Positions 21,604 through 33,227 of a stretch of DNA of 64,000 bases are shown here, in pieces. This DNA comes from Atrina japonica (Eukaryota; Mollusca; Bivalvia; Pterioida; Pinnidae). The stretch lies in assembly GCA_030159075.1 (NCBI GenBank), contig BROG01000346.1, positions 506,501-570,500 of the forward strand. Direction: 5' to 3'. The position numbers and the translations under genes are program-made. Below the pieces are notes generated by a model, which worked only from the letters and a program-made list of their open reading frames with translations, was not told the DNA's origin and did no database searches. Position 1 is the first letter of the stretch. Each line of letters opens with the position of its first letter.

Positions 21604-22086
21604 AGTCTCTTACACAGAGTTGTCGGTCCTTGCACTATCGATCACTCTCTTACACAGAGTTGTCGGTCCTTGCACTATCGATCACTCTCTTACACAGAGT
21701 TGTCGGTCCTTGCACTATCGATCACTCTCTTACACAGAGTTGTCGGTCCTTGCACTATCGATCACTCTCTTACACAGAGTTGTCGGTCCTTGCACTATCG
21801 ATCACTCTCTTACACAGAGTTGTCGGTCCTTGCACTATCGATCACTCTCTTACACAGAGTCGTCGGTCCTTGCACTATCGATCAATCTCTTACACAGAGT
21901 TGTCGGTCCTTACACTCTCGATCACTATCTTACACAGAGTTGTCGGTCCTTACACTATCGATCACTCTCTTACACAGAGTTGTCGGTCCTTACACTCTCG
22001 ATCACTATCTTACACAGAGTTTTCGGTCCTTACACTCTCGATCACTATCTTACACAGAGTTGTCGGTCCTTGCACTCACGATCGAT
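21604..22086 (+). repeat. 40-bp satellite array, about 12 copies
   Basis: The monomer begins TCTCTTACACAGAGTTGTCG and ends GGTCCTTGCACTATCGATCA. Exact 40-bp spacing is visible at each TACACAGAGT (21611, 21651, 21691...). The left copies are almost identical, while the right copies vary (TTACACTCTCG, GATCACTATC), suggesting growth from the left. No frame contains a stop, so all three forward frames stay open for more than 170 codons; these are not genes. Confidence 0.95.
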
Positions 22087-22161
22087 CTCTGCCAACGTCT
22101 CGATTTTTCAAGATTCAAGATTTTGCTTTTTTATAAGTTATTTGCATATGTAATACCAGTA

Positions 22162-22349
22162 GACCCTTTAGCAGTAACTGCGATCCTGCGACTTTGCCAG
22201 TCTTCCGGTTGGCAAAATGATACAGATTCCCGTAAAATGACGTCAAGAAACAATCAGTTACTATTGTCTATGTTTTTGAGGGTATCTCTATCATTTTGCC
22301 AACCGGAAGACTGGCAAAGTCACAGGACCGCAGTTACTGCTAAAGGGTC
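22162..22349. mobile_element. 188-bp MITE with ~60-bp near-perfect terminal inverted repeats
   Basis: It starts GACCCTTTAGCAGTAACTGC and ends in the exact inverse, with only a few differences over about 60 bp (central arm CCAGTCTTCCGGTTGGCAAA). TA flanks both ends (22160-22161, 22350-22351). The short loop between the arms carries no gene. It lies directly beside the 40-bp satellite. Confidence 0.9.
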
Positions 22350-22394
22350 TATAAAATTCAATATATTCAAAAGGGTAGTATCGTTATGCAAATA

Positions 22395-22500
22395 CAACAA
22401 CAACAACAACAACAACAAAAAAGAAAAAAAAGAACAAAAAGAAAAACAACAACAACCCCCCCCCAAAAAAACCCAAACAAAGCAAGAAAAACAAACAGTA
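22395..22500. repeat. (CAA)n and A/C-rich low-complexity DNA
   Basis: AAC repeats followed by an A-rich stretch with a C run at 22457-22464. Confidence 0.85.
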
Positions 22501-25179
22501 GACACTCAATAATCACAATTTTTCACAAAATATAGTTTTTACATAGAATAATTAATTGAGGCGAAAATACTTTTTAAAATTGCTATACATATAGAGACTA
22601 TATTTTTTGTGTAAAACAGCTCTATTCCGAGTCACATGACCATGTGTTTTGTGACTGCTTTTTAGACGATAGACGATGGCAGAGACTGATCGAGAGTGTA
22701 GTGGTAAGAGATACGGAAATTCCGACTGCAAATTGTATTTTTGTTGATTGTTTATTTTCCTGTCTCATAACATTACACGGTATTTGATTATAATAATATT
22801 GAAATTCATTACTAAATTGCAAATAGACCTTTTACGAGTTATTCCGTTCTGTCACAGTTTTTCATTTAGCCCAGTATACAGTTTTAAATTAAAAAAAGTA
22901 GAGCAGCTTCACTTCCGGTTAAACACTTAATCATATATTTATTATTTGGGATATTAATATCACGCAGTGTTAGGTGCCATATTTGAAAAGCAGCCTACAG
23001 GGATGTGATTACACTTGTCTTTATTACAAAAAAAAGAAACTTTATCTAATCTTTGTAGATTTTCAACTAGACATATTGCTGATTATTGCCAATGTAAATA
23101 CTACGAAATCGAACTTTCTATTGAAGTCAGGTTTCTTGGAAAATGGTCCGAATAAATATCAACTATGGTTAGTGTAGCTATCCCACATTACAATAAACGG
23201 AAAGAAAATACAAAATAAGATTTCACTTATAAGTAGGTGTTCTCTGTATAAAATTTTTTCTTCACAGTCATTCATAATCATGATGAATGTTAAGGATCAG
23301 TTTGTTCTAAAGAATATTTTTCTTTAGTGGCAAAAAGAACATAGGATATTCTACACTGAATGTCATATCAAAATATAACACTGAATATATTAGCTAATTT
23401 GACAGCGACAGGTCCTTTAAGGTGATATTTGATAGGTTTTGAAATTGACATTTTTGAAATATTTTGGTTTTAAAAATAAAAATGCATTAGAAATATATTT
23501 AATTTATTGTTTTATAATTTATTTGGGGTTTACCAATGAAACGGGTATCACGACGGATAAACTCCGTATCACACACACACACACACATTTTCATTTTTTT
23601 TAGTCAACTCCGAATTTCAGTGCTGTGCTTTTATATTTGTTGGAGTTATCGGCTTTTGAAAATTTCGTAATTTTTTTTCTTGTAAGAGATTTTACACATA
23701 CAAACTTTAAATGGATTTCATCGAAATTTCTGATTTAGTAATACCTCGGTCAAGTTTAAAGGATGAGTGTCATTAAGGGCCATTTTTGGCCCAATCTCAA
23801 AAATCTTTTTTTATTTTTGTTGTGATGATTCAATACTGTTAAATCATATTTTGGCCATGTTTTATGGTTTTTGTCACTTTTATGAATTTTGGGGCTAAAA
23901 CTGCAAAAAGTACAACAAAACTGCTGATTTCTATAATTTTTAAATATAATTCTCATCATATGTTTGTTTATCATTTTAATCACTGAAATAAAGTATAACA
24001 AAGTAGTCTTTAACTTAAAACCATGAAAATCAGATAAATTTAAAACGAAAACGTGTTTTGGGGTTAAAAATAACAAAATTATAAAAAATCTGAGGATTTT
24101 TGGAAATTTCATATAAAAAACATAAATAATATTAAAATTATTGGTAAAATATTTGCACAGAAATAAGTGTGCAAAACATATTATAAATATCACTTATATT
24201 TGAATACACACATTTAGCCTACATTTCAAATGATTATTTATAATCTAAGCACACTTTATCAGACTGTCGAATTTAGCAAAACTGCTAACTTAAATACGTG
24301 TGTACAACAAAATTTTAAAATTATCTACACTTTTATTCTGTCATCCCCATTCAAATTCAAGTGATGTCACTAGCAATAAGTGATCACCAACCTTCAGATG
24401 AATTAAGTTTGCATACACAGTGAATAAAGGTAGTTCAGTTTGCTGCATGTTAACCAATCATTCAAATCACTGCTAGGATTTATACATATTACATATAAAA
24501 TATATATGTTATCTGTTCTGAATCTGTATAACATACAGATCATATGATTGATATATATATATATATATATATAATCACATTCAAATATCAATTTTTGGGA
24601 AACTGCATAATTATAGAAAACTGGTGAGAATAATAGGTGGAATTTTTGATAAACCACACAATATGAATTATAACATTAATGCATTATGGAGGACAAAAAT
24701 GTTAAAAGTTGTAGAAAAGCACACAAACAAGGTTGATTTGAGTGAAATATAATAATTGTGGCTAAATGTAGGAGTAGCAGAATGTTTTGAAAAAAAGAAA
24801 CAAGCAATATACAGAAACAAGTGAAATAACTTTGATGATTTTAAGTTACTTATATATGGAATGATGTTCTGTGAGGAATATGATAAGTGATATACAAGGA
24901 CTTCAGCCACTTGAAGAAGAAATCTCAAAACATCAGATGTAATCAAAATGCTTGTACAATGATGTTCAACAATTTAAAAATGGCACTAAAAGTCCAATTA
25001 ACATTCTTTAATATTACATATAGCAACATTTACTGATCATCTTTGAATATTCCAAGTATCTTTTTATTTAATTCAAAACTTTCAACAACAATTTTGAGTT
25101 AATTTATAAAACATATTATAAATGCTATTTACTGAAACAGACATTGCCTTGATGAATCAGTTACAAAGTACAGTTGGAA
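22501..25179. other. AT-rich intergenic DNA
   Basis: I see only microsatellites ((CA)n at 23570-23586, (AT)n at 24549-24572). Around 22625-22790 a frame reading SESHDHVFCDCF is faintly like a LINE C-terminal zinc knuckle, but too weak to call. Confidence 0.4.
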
Positions 25180-25713
25180 TTATTCTTCAGGACCACTTGC
25201 TTCACTCTCTGAATCATCATTTACTTCTGGTACATTAGATGCATCCTCCAAGTAGTCCGACCAGTTTTTAACATCTTGTGGAGTATCACTATATCTAGCA
25301 AAACCAAGGTACCATAAAACAGATGAAATATGAGCACATGCTCCAACTATTCTTGCCCCTGCTTTGCACTGACAATACCAGGCTTTTACATCTGTAGGTC
25401 CATATTCTATCCACAGTAAATATGATCTGCTGGAAGTATGACGGCTATGAATCCTTACTCTTAGCATGTCTTCTATATCATCATTTACCATTATGCAATA
25501 ATCCCCATCCTCAGATAAATGTTCACACGAATAGCTTTTTGCAAGCTTAAGCTGGTAAACACCTATTGTAATATTTGTCAAATCTTCCTCCGACAGAACT
25601 GGGAAATTTCTAACAACATCTTTTGCATCCATTCTTTTCCAGGTCGAAATTCGTTTATCAAGCTGCTCTGTGATCACTCTCTTTAACAGTTCATTTTCTT
25701 TCGAGGCTAATAC
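25180..25713 (-). CDS. SWIM-type zinc-finger protein, terminal exon
   Basis: The minus strand is open from a splice acceptor reading ATTTTAG (25714-25720) to a stop at 25180-25182, giving about 177 codons. No ATG lies near the beginning, so this is the last exon of a longer gene whose upstream exons (to the right) I could not identify. Within the last 100 residues WYCQC, then GACAHISSVLWYLGFAR, gives the CxC...CxH pattern of a SWIM zinc finger, a DNA/protein-binding fold found in MuDR-type transposases and in proteins derived from transposons. The C-terminal 25 residues are acidic (DDSESEASGPEE). It could be part of a DDE transposon or a domesticated descendant. No TIRs were seen close by. 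Confidence 0.75.
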   Translation of the reverse strand, partial: VLASKENELLKRVITEQLDKRISTWKRMDAKDVVRNFPVLSEEDLTNITIGVYQLKLAKSYSCEHLSEDGDYCIMVNDDIEDMLRVRIHSRHTSSRSYLLWIEYGPTDVKAWYCQCKAGARIVGACAHISSVLWYLGFARYSDTPQDVKNWSDYLEDASNVPEVNDDSESEASGPEE

Positions 25714-28525
25714 CTAAAATTCGATATCATAATTAATCATGAGTCTGAAGTGCATTGAGAACAAACAGAAAATATAAAACAAGCATATCAGCATAGGACA
25801 GTCATGTAATAATTGTATATATTTCTGCATTTCAATTTGTTTACATTTTACATTTTGTTTTATGGTATCTTCCAGTGCATTATACAAGTATATCTCAGAT
25901 ACAATTTATTTACAAAATGTTTACAACATTGTCGGAAGCAAATTGAAAGTGCGGGGGGGGGGGGGGGGGGGCTAAACCAACTTAAAACACACACACGCCA
26001 GAAACATTTAGGTGCTAAGCCTTAATTTTCAACACCTATTTCTATCTTTGCCCCCGGTTCCGACGCCTATGGTTTATACATATGTATTGGAGTAATGTAT
26101 AGGTTAAAGCACATTATTTTCACTATGATGTTTGTTATTAACTTAATTTCAAAATGTGTTCTGATTCTGGACAATATTTTTCACACATCAGAGAAATCTT
26201 CAGATGTTTTAAAATTTCTAGACTTAAGTAATTCTTAAGTTTGATGGTGCTGGGCACAGAACTTGGTTTTAAGTCTCATCTTAAAGACCTGTGACTTTTA
26301 ATTCTAATGCTTGGTGAAGGAATAATCAATACAAGTTATAAAGTTTTTGGTTCTTGAACTCAGGACCTTCCAACTACATGTATACTGCTCTACCATTGCA
26401 ATCACACACCAGACCCAGTACAAAATTGGAATCTTAATGGGGATTAATAATCCATCTGTGTGTACATGGAACTTGTTGTTGAATTAATATGATCTTTGTT
26501 GCAGTAACAGTATTTTTCAAATCTGTCCCATTAATATATTCAACATGAGCAATTACTATGCATATAAAACAAGTTTTGTTGGCTCAGTAATATCATAAGT
26601 ATGATTTCTTACCTTAAAGTTGTTTAAGTTGATTCTATGACATCTTGTGTTTCTATTTATATTACACCATATTATAAATGTAGATCAATCCATATTATAA
26701 ATGTAGATCAATTCTCCTAAAAGAGAAATGTAAAAATGATAAGGTATTCACCTTTGACAATCATTCCATGCAAGCAAAATAAAGGATAATACAAGGTATT
26801 ATTTTCCATTAGCTGTTCTGTATTATTGGGATGGTCTAGTGGCACAGCATTCTATTTGCAAGATGGGGTTTCTTACCAAAAGGTCCTATGTCTTAGACTT
26901 GGTCTTAAGATCATGCCTATGAAACTGTGATTTATGACCAAATCAGGTCAGATTTTTATGACTGCACAGAAGCTGTGCATACAATGATATTTGTATGTGT
27001 CATGTAGCAGTTAAAAATACTCACAAACTATCTAGATCTTATTTGAGAATATGAAAATATATCTCAAGACTTGAGAAAGTATACACAATTGCACTTTCCA
27101 CACCATTTAAAAACACTTGGAGGCAGTAGGCCTTTTATACAGATTTATACCAATAAACTATCAAAAATAAAAAAAATAAAAAAAATATAATACATTTTTA
27201 TTGGTAGGCCTTTCTCATCAGTTAATAGCCAAAAAAAAGGTTTGTACCAATTGGGTTTTGTTCAATCTAGAATATGCATGAGGTTAGTCTGATAAAAAAT
27301 CAATACCTGGCTAACCTCTACAGGTACTGATAACTGGGTGTAAACATGTCATATACAAACTTTTTTTTATCACTATTAGTCAGTATGACCCGTCATAACT
27401 GCTAATAATAAAATATAAGACAACACAAAACATGTCATTGTCTAGGCCGATATTCTGTACGAATCTGATAGCAGGTACTTGTCTTGTGTTTTGATTTGTT
27501 TTAACATAAAAGTAACAGAATTTCGGCTTTATCAAAGGCATGAAGGACATTAGTTTAGAAAACAATTTCGATTTTATAATTGACTGACCCACTCGTACAT
27601 GTCAGTGCCATTATCTTGTATTCTGATTGGTACCTGTCAATTTCTGTCGGTGCCGGTTGGCAAAGTACTTGGTTCTCCCGTACTTGTTGTTCTGTTCATC
27701 AAACACTGGAATATTTAATTTTAAGTATACTACAGATGCATATCGAGTTTTTTTTTCATGAACTGTATATGCCAACTGAATTTGTGTCGGCAGAGAGGGT
27801 CAATCTTACCATTAAAAGTGTATCCGAAAGAGTTGTTTACATCTAGCACTCGTCGTCTGCGGCTGTCAACTGTCGTCTGGGTGATGATTTGTTTACTTCC
27901 GGTCCACGGATACGGAGACGGACAAAAGACGCGATCAAATGAGCATTTTGTTTTTGTTCGACATGGCCACATGAAAATTACAAAACCAGATTTGTACAGC
28001 GATATCTACAATAAATTTTAAGTTCCATCTCCAATTTTTATTTTGTAATTCCCATGTGGCCACATTAAACTCTTTATCAAAAGTCAAAATATTTGTGAAA
28101 ATGGCCGAAATCCGTCACCTTGGGCTAACTTCAAAGAGAGATAACTCAAGCTAATTGACTCCATTAGATTAAAAAAAAGTTGTCTAAATCGAGATTGGGC
28201 TTGTGTCTGTTGAATTTTTTTATTAACTGTCAAAAATAACCAGATTTGTATTTTACCTAAAATTGGGCCTGGAAGGCATCTTAATGACACTTCTCCTTTC
28301 AATGCCGTACCGGTTTTTGCTGGGGTTTAAATTGACCTTTGAACTGATTGTCTTATCTTGTGAACCATGCTCTCAATATCTGTGGTTGAAATAAATAAAC
28401 GTGGCGGGGAGACATAAGAACGCCGTTCTTGTTTATAGCTATAGTGATTTTAAATGGAATACATATAAAAAATATATATTTTATATTTCATTCACTGATT
28501 TGACATATAATACTCATTTGTCATT
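25714..28525. other. Region to the right of the SWIM exon; no exon identified
   Basis: Earlier exons of the SWIM gene could be here. Noted features are an 18-G run (about 25952-25970), a 25-bp tandem duplication (CATATTATAAATGTAGATCA twice, 26668-26714) and a short palindromic element at 27453-27530. Open frames at 27580-28020 have no recognisable domain. Confidence 0.4.
27453..27530. repeat. Short palindromic element, GGCCGA..ATTCTG type
   Basis: Left TAGGCCGATATTCTGT and right ACAGAATTTCGGCTTTA are inverse of each other. Confidence 0.5.
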
Positions 28526-28822
28526 GACTGTTTACATGGAAATTTTTGCCCCGGATTATTTTCGCCATTTAACGACAAAAAAAAAAAAACAAAAAAACCC
28601 CCCCAAAAAACAAACCATAATTACTTCGTCACTCGTCCTAAATTGCCATAGTCTTATTGGGTGGCATATATACCCATGGAAAAATTTCCAAACAAAATTA
28701 CCGAAATATGGACATATATTCCACCCATAATACTATGAGAATTAAGGACGAATCTAAGACGGAGTGATTATGTTTTCTGTCGTAATATAATCCGGGGTGA
28801 AAGTTTCCAAGCATACAGTAAA
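28526..28822. mobile_element. ~300-bp foldback element
   Basis: Two arms of about 140 bp are inverted copies with moderate divergence: left TTTTGCCCCGGATTATTTTC against right ATAATCCGGGGTGAAAG, and ATTGGGTGGCATATATACCC against GGACATATATTCCACCCATA around an axis near 28692. An A-rich insert interrupts the left arm at 28578-28616. Confidence 0.75.
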
Positions 28823-28950
28823 ATCTAAGAGCGAAAAGTAAACGGGAGCAAAAATATCCACCTATGCGGAATTTATAAGTAGGTTACTTGCAATACCGAT
28901 ATTTTAACATTTCGAAATTTATGTTATGAGCTGATACTGTGTAAAATTTT

Positions 28951-29112
28951 GGCGCCTGGTTATTTTTACCCCTGGGTATTTTCGCCTGTAGTTATTTTCG
29001 CGCTTTAATGACACAAAACATATTTACCCTGTCATAAATTTGCCCCAAATCACTACAGTCTCATGGGTGTTGTGTTTTCCATCTTTCAATTATTTACCTT
29101 GAAAATTTTGCA
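28951..29112 (+). repeat. Third arm-like copy of the foldback element
   Basis: GGTATTTTCGCCTGTAGTTA, TTTAATGACACAAAACA and CACTACAGTCTCATGGGTG follow the order of the left arm of 28526-28822, without an inverted partner. Confidence 0.55.
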
Positions 29113-29225
29113 TTCAATTAAATTTTGCCCTCTCATCTAATGGCTGAAAAAAAAAATTAAATTACAGTGAAATGTTTCAGGTAAATCGTACATCGAAAAG
29201 TATTATGCAGTTATTATCCGGTTAA

Positions 29226-29486
29226 GAGCCGGCCTGGCTCAGTCGGTAGCGCGCTCGACTCTGGATCGTGAGGTCGTGAGTTCGAGTCCCGCCGGCGACA
29301 GGTTGGTTTCCTGTCTTTCGGATGAGACAGTAAAAACTGGAGATCCCGAACCCTCACTGCTCAATGGCCGTAAGTGCCGAGCATAGGCCAAAATTTGAAG
29401 CCCTTCACCGGCATTTGGTGACGTCTCCATATGAGTGAAATATTCCTGAGTGGGACGTTAAACAACAATAAACAAACAAACAAACA
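29226..29486 (+). mobile_element. SINE-B copy, 13-bp TSD
   Basis: ATTATCCGGTTAA flanks it (29213-29225 and 29487-29499). The head, from GAGCCGGCCTGGCTCAGTCG to GCCGGCGAC, can fold its GCCGGC ends as an acceptor-like stem. The body lacks the GTGTCACAGTAGGTG block. Confidence 0.92.
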
Positions 29487-29861
29487 ATTATCCGGTTAAT
29501 ACCACTGAAAAAATTATAATTATATCAAATATTGTAGGCTAAATTGAAATGTATGTATATGATTTTAACTAAAAACAATAAATTTGAATATTTGACTTTA
29601 AGATTACAGAAAACAGTAGCAATGTACACACATATACATATAATGTATCATATGGATGTTTATGTTCCCACACGCATACATGAATTATTTATGTTGGCGT
29701 TGTATATGCAGGTCATGTACATGCGAATCGTTCTATATCCTCATCTTTCAGTTTGAAAAGGCTAACCCTGCATTGCGTTCAAACTATCTATATTTCGCCT
29801 ATCACTACAGATACTACCTGTTCAATTACTAATTCAACTTGACAATTACAACAGGAGCAAA

Positions 29862-30064
29862 AACGTCATCATCATCATCAGCAGCAGCAAAAGCAACAAT
29901 AACATAAAAAAATATCATTATCATCATCATGATCATTAACATCACCATCATTATTAACATCATCATCATCATCATCATTAACATCATCATCATTAATATC
30001 ATTATCATCATCATCATTAACATCAACATCAACATTATCATCATCATCATCATCACCATCATCA
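29862..30064. repeat. (CAT)n trinucleotide tract
   Basis: Imperfect CAT/ATC repeats with AAC interruptions; the Met-rich open frame on the minus strand is an artefact of composition. Confidence 0.9.
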
Positions 30065-30419
30065 ATGATAACATATGAAATTCAACACCAACGAGAACAT
30101 CTGCACCCACAATAATAAAATAGTAATAAAAAAAATAAAAAAATAGTATTGATGACGATTATGATGATGATAGTGATATTGATGATTGTGTCATCATAAC
30201 AAGAATCATCATTATGATCATCATTATCCAGGAAAGTGTGGTATGAGTATGTAGGTTATCTCGCCAGGAAACAGTTCACAGAAGTAAATGTTTGAGGTAT
30301 ATAAAGAATACGATACAACGTACATGTATATATAATAACAATTTATGTTTCCACAGATGTGTATAAAGGAAGACTTTCTTTTTTATATCATATCAAGCAA
30401 TTATTTTTTTGGCAGTTGT

Positions 30420-30620
30420 TCTTCATGTTGAGACCGTTCTTATTTCTACCTTTTCACCGAACTTGAGATTTTTCTGTGGGACATTTGCAATAGGCGTGGC
30501 TAGCTGGTTGGGGTTTGCTGACTCCTTCCAGATGCCAGGTCCCATCCAGTTAGTGATTTGCAATTGTTCTTCCTGTTGAGATCTTGTCGTACTCTAATGG
30601 ACTTAGAATTTCGGATATCC
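30420..30620 (+). repeat. Diverged retroelement-tail-like repeat
   Basis: CATGTTGAGACCGTTCTTAT, GGGACATTTGCAATAGGCG, GACTCCTTCCAGATGCCAGG and TCCATTGGTATTTCTTC match the three tandem copies at 33228-33830. Confidence 0.6.
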
Positions 30621-30836
30621 ATTGGTATTTCTTCGATATAACTAATTAAAATTGATTAGCATACGGAATCCAAATATAAATAGAACATGCGTGATATTTC
30701 GAACAAGATCAAGATCTTTAGTGCATTGAAACTGACAGACCAGTGCGCGTTACAAATATTCAACTTAAGACACTCTTATTCATGCACATCGTTTCCAATT
30801 AACGTAAACAAAGCTATGGAAAGGTTGAGTATAGAG

Positions 30837-31107
30837 CTTGTTTGTTTGTTTGTTTGTTTCTTGTTTCTCAAGAATATTTCACTCATATGGAGACATCACC
30901 AAATGCCAGTGAAGGGCTTCAAATGCTCGGCACTAGCAACCATTTAGCAGTGAGGGTTCTTTAACGTGCCGACCCCTACTGTGACACGGGATCTCGGTTT
31001 TTACTGTCTCATCCGAAGGACAGGAAACCAACCTGCCACGGGTTGGATTCGAACTCACGACATCAAGATCAAGAGTCGAGCGCGACATACTGAGCCAGCC
31101 TGGCTCA
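30837..31107 (-). mobile_element. SINE-B copy, 13-bp TSD
   Basis: GTTGAGTATAGAG flanks it (30824-30836 and 31108-31120). The minus-strand head reads GCCAGGCTGGCTCAGTATGT, followed by the B body with a deletion around 30930. Confidence 0.9.
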
Positions 31108-31239
31108 GTTGAGTATAGAGAACTTATGAATATTAACACAAGGTTCTTCTTCTCTTACTCAGACAATAGAATACGATCATTTCAGACTGCTCTCTTAAAA
31201 AATACCCAGGAGGATCACAGTTTATTATTGTTTTTTTAA

Positions 31240-31607
31240 AGGGGCATTAGCTGTGTTTATCAAAACGTTATTTCGTTTTTTTTCTACTTTTACTAATTGT
31301 ATTCGGGGTACAATAACAAATAAGAGCTATACATAGGCATACGAATCTTATATTGCTATATAAAATCTGTAAAAAAAAGGTCGGGTCCAGTGTGGTATTC
31401 ATATAAAAATAGTAAGGTTGAGTTAATCAATTGCAAGTGAAAAAGTGCCAAACTGGGTTTCTCAAGCAATTTTCACAAAATATATAGGAATTTAATTTAA
31501 TTTAATTGTTATGCCTATATATATCTCTTTTGTGTTATTGTATATCAATCTAAGTAGTAAAAAAGGACAGAAATTTGTTTTGGAAAAAAAAACCAGCTGA
31601 TGCCCCT
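31240..31607. mobile_element. TTAA-type MITE (AGGGGCATTAGCTG family), near-complete copy
   Basis: It begins AGGGGCATTAGCTGTG after TTAA (31236-31239) and ends CAGCTGATGCCCCT before CTAA. The body carries the shared AATCAATTGCAAGTGAAAAA and CAATTTTCACAAAATATATA. No coding potential. Confidence 0.8.
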
Positions 31608-32268
31608 CTAAGTAATAATGAAACTCGATTAGAGTATACCATTAATTAGAGATACAAAGAGTCTAAGACCAATTGCGAATCCCAAAACGGGATGGGACCA
31701 GGTGTTCGGAAGGCGTCAGTATCCCCTGTTAGCATGCCACGCACGTAGTAAATGTTGCATGGAAACCTTTCGAGTTTCAAATTTGGTGAAAATATCATCA
31801 GTTAGTTTTAGATATGATTGGCAAAAATGAACTGCTGTATATGGACCTGTAATGTTATTTCACTGGTATATTTATACAATTATTATTAAATTCAAAATCG
31901 TACACAGGGAACAATTAGTCCTTCATTGGGTACTTTTTGTCATGGGTATGGAATGGTTTGAGCTCAAAACTTCTTGATACCACTCGGAAGTGTTTATGTG
32001 GAGATGAGATATGTTGGAACGCAGTTATCGTAAAAACGTCTATGGTTATCTATATACTATGCAGATTTATTTCAGAGGTAAAACATCGGTTTCACAATTC
32101 AGAAAATCGTTTATTTTATATTAAAATCATAAATAACAAAATTCGGTGCCATCAAGCCAATAATTGACATACTCGTAATCACTTTGAATCGTTGGAGATT
32201 AAGTTTCGAGTATACATGTATTCGTAAAGAAAACATTTTATAAATTCGAATATATATCGAATCTTGAT

Positions 32269-32312
32269 TTGTTTGTTTGTTTGCTGTTTAACATCCCGTA
32301 CAGAATTTTTCG
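32269..32312 (-). repeat. SINE tail fragment
   Basis: TTTGTTTGTTTGCTGTTTAA then CATCCCG is the inverse of the SINE-B 3' tail. No body is attached. Confidence 0.5.
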
Positions 32313-32358
32313 CCTAAATTGTTTTGTCACCGCAAAATTTAAATGATTGAAAGTAGTG

Positions 32359-32716
32359 TACGCCTGGCAGTGGAATGGTAGAAAAGTATCGACTCACAAG
32401 CGGACGATGGGACGCCTGGCAGTGGTCTGGTAGTAAAGTATCGGCTCACAAGCGGATGATGGGACGCCTGACAGTGGTCTGGTAGTGAAGTGTCGACTCA
32501 CAAGCGGATGATGGGACGCCTGACAGTGGTCTGGTAGTAAAGTATCGACTCACAAGCGGACGATGGGACGCCTGACAGTGGTCTGGTAGTAAAGTATCGA
32601 CTCACAAGCGGACGATGGGACGCCTGACAGTGGTCTGGTAGTAAAGTATCGGCTCACAAGCGGATGATGGGACGCCTGACAGTGGTCTAGTAGTGAAGTG
32701 TCGATTCACAAGCGGA
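32359..32716 (+). repeat. 52-bp tandem array, 7 copies
   Basis: Units begin GACGCCTGACAGTGGTCTGG and end CTCACAAGCGGACGATGG. Exact 52-bp spacing appears at 32361, 32413, 32465, 32517, 32569, 32621 and 32673. Confidence 0.95.
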
Positions 32717-32739
32717 ATGACGCTTGTTAGATTCCCGGT

Positions 32740-33215
32740 TCTCTTTTCGTCCGTCTGTATACCCATCTGTCTGCCCGTTTGTCTTTCCGTCCGTCTATTT
32801 GTTTGTCTGTCTATACATCTGTGTCTATCTTTTTTTCGTCTGCCTGTTTGTCCGTCTGTCTATCAATCTGTCTGTCCGTCTATCTTTTTGTTCGTTTGTT
32901 TTTGTGTGTCCGTCTATCTTTACGTCTGTCTGTATATCCATCTGTATATCTTTTTGTCCGTCTGTCTGTTTGTCCGGCTGTATATCCATTTGCCTTTCGT
33001 CTTTCTGTCTATCCATATGTATGTTTATCTTTTCGTCCGTTTGTTGGTCTGTCGGTCTATCTTTCCGTTCCTTTCTCTGTCTGTTCGTCTATCTTTTCGT
33101 CCGTTTGTTGGTCTGTCGGTCTAATTTTCCGTTCCTTTGTCTGTCTGTCCGTCTGTCTATCCATCTGTTCGTCCACTTTCCGTTCATCTGTATGTCTGTC
33201 TGTCTATATATCTGT
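32740..33215. repeat. GTCT/CCGT-rich simple repeat, block 1
   Basis: Imperfect GTCTGTCCGTCTATC-type tetranucleotide repeats. Open frames rich in Cys/Ser/Leu/Val across it come from composition and lack any domain. Confidence 0.85.
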
Positions 33216-33227
33216 TTTGACCTTTTC

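Noticed and set aside
21544..22512. Long open frames (322, 185 and 177 codons) with a 40-residue repeat
   Set aside because: They come from a 40-bp satellite lacking stops in all three forward frames; there is no domain, and the right part enters a MITE and A/C-rich DNA.
22625..22790. Possible LINE zinc-knuckle fragment (SESHDHVFCDCF)
   Set aside because: Too short and without flanking ORF2 motifs.
27580..28021. Overlapping open frames on both strands as possible upstream exons of the SWIM gene
   Set aside because: No recognisable domain or convincing splice sites; cannot be supported.
29829..30110. Methionine-rich 93-codon frame
   Set aside because: Reverse translation of a (CAT)n tract.
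15774..31107. tRNA-like sequences with A and B boxes
   Set aside because: Each is the head of a SINE with the family body, A-rich or T-rich tail and target-site duplications, so they are not tRNA genes.
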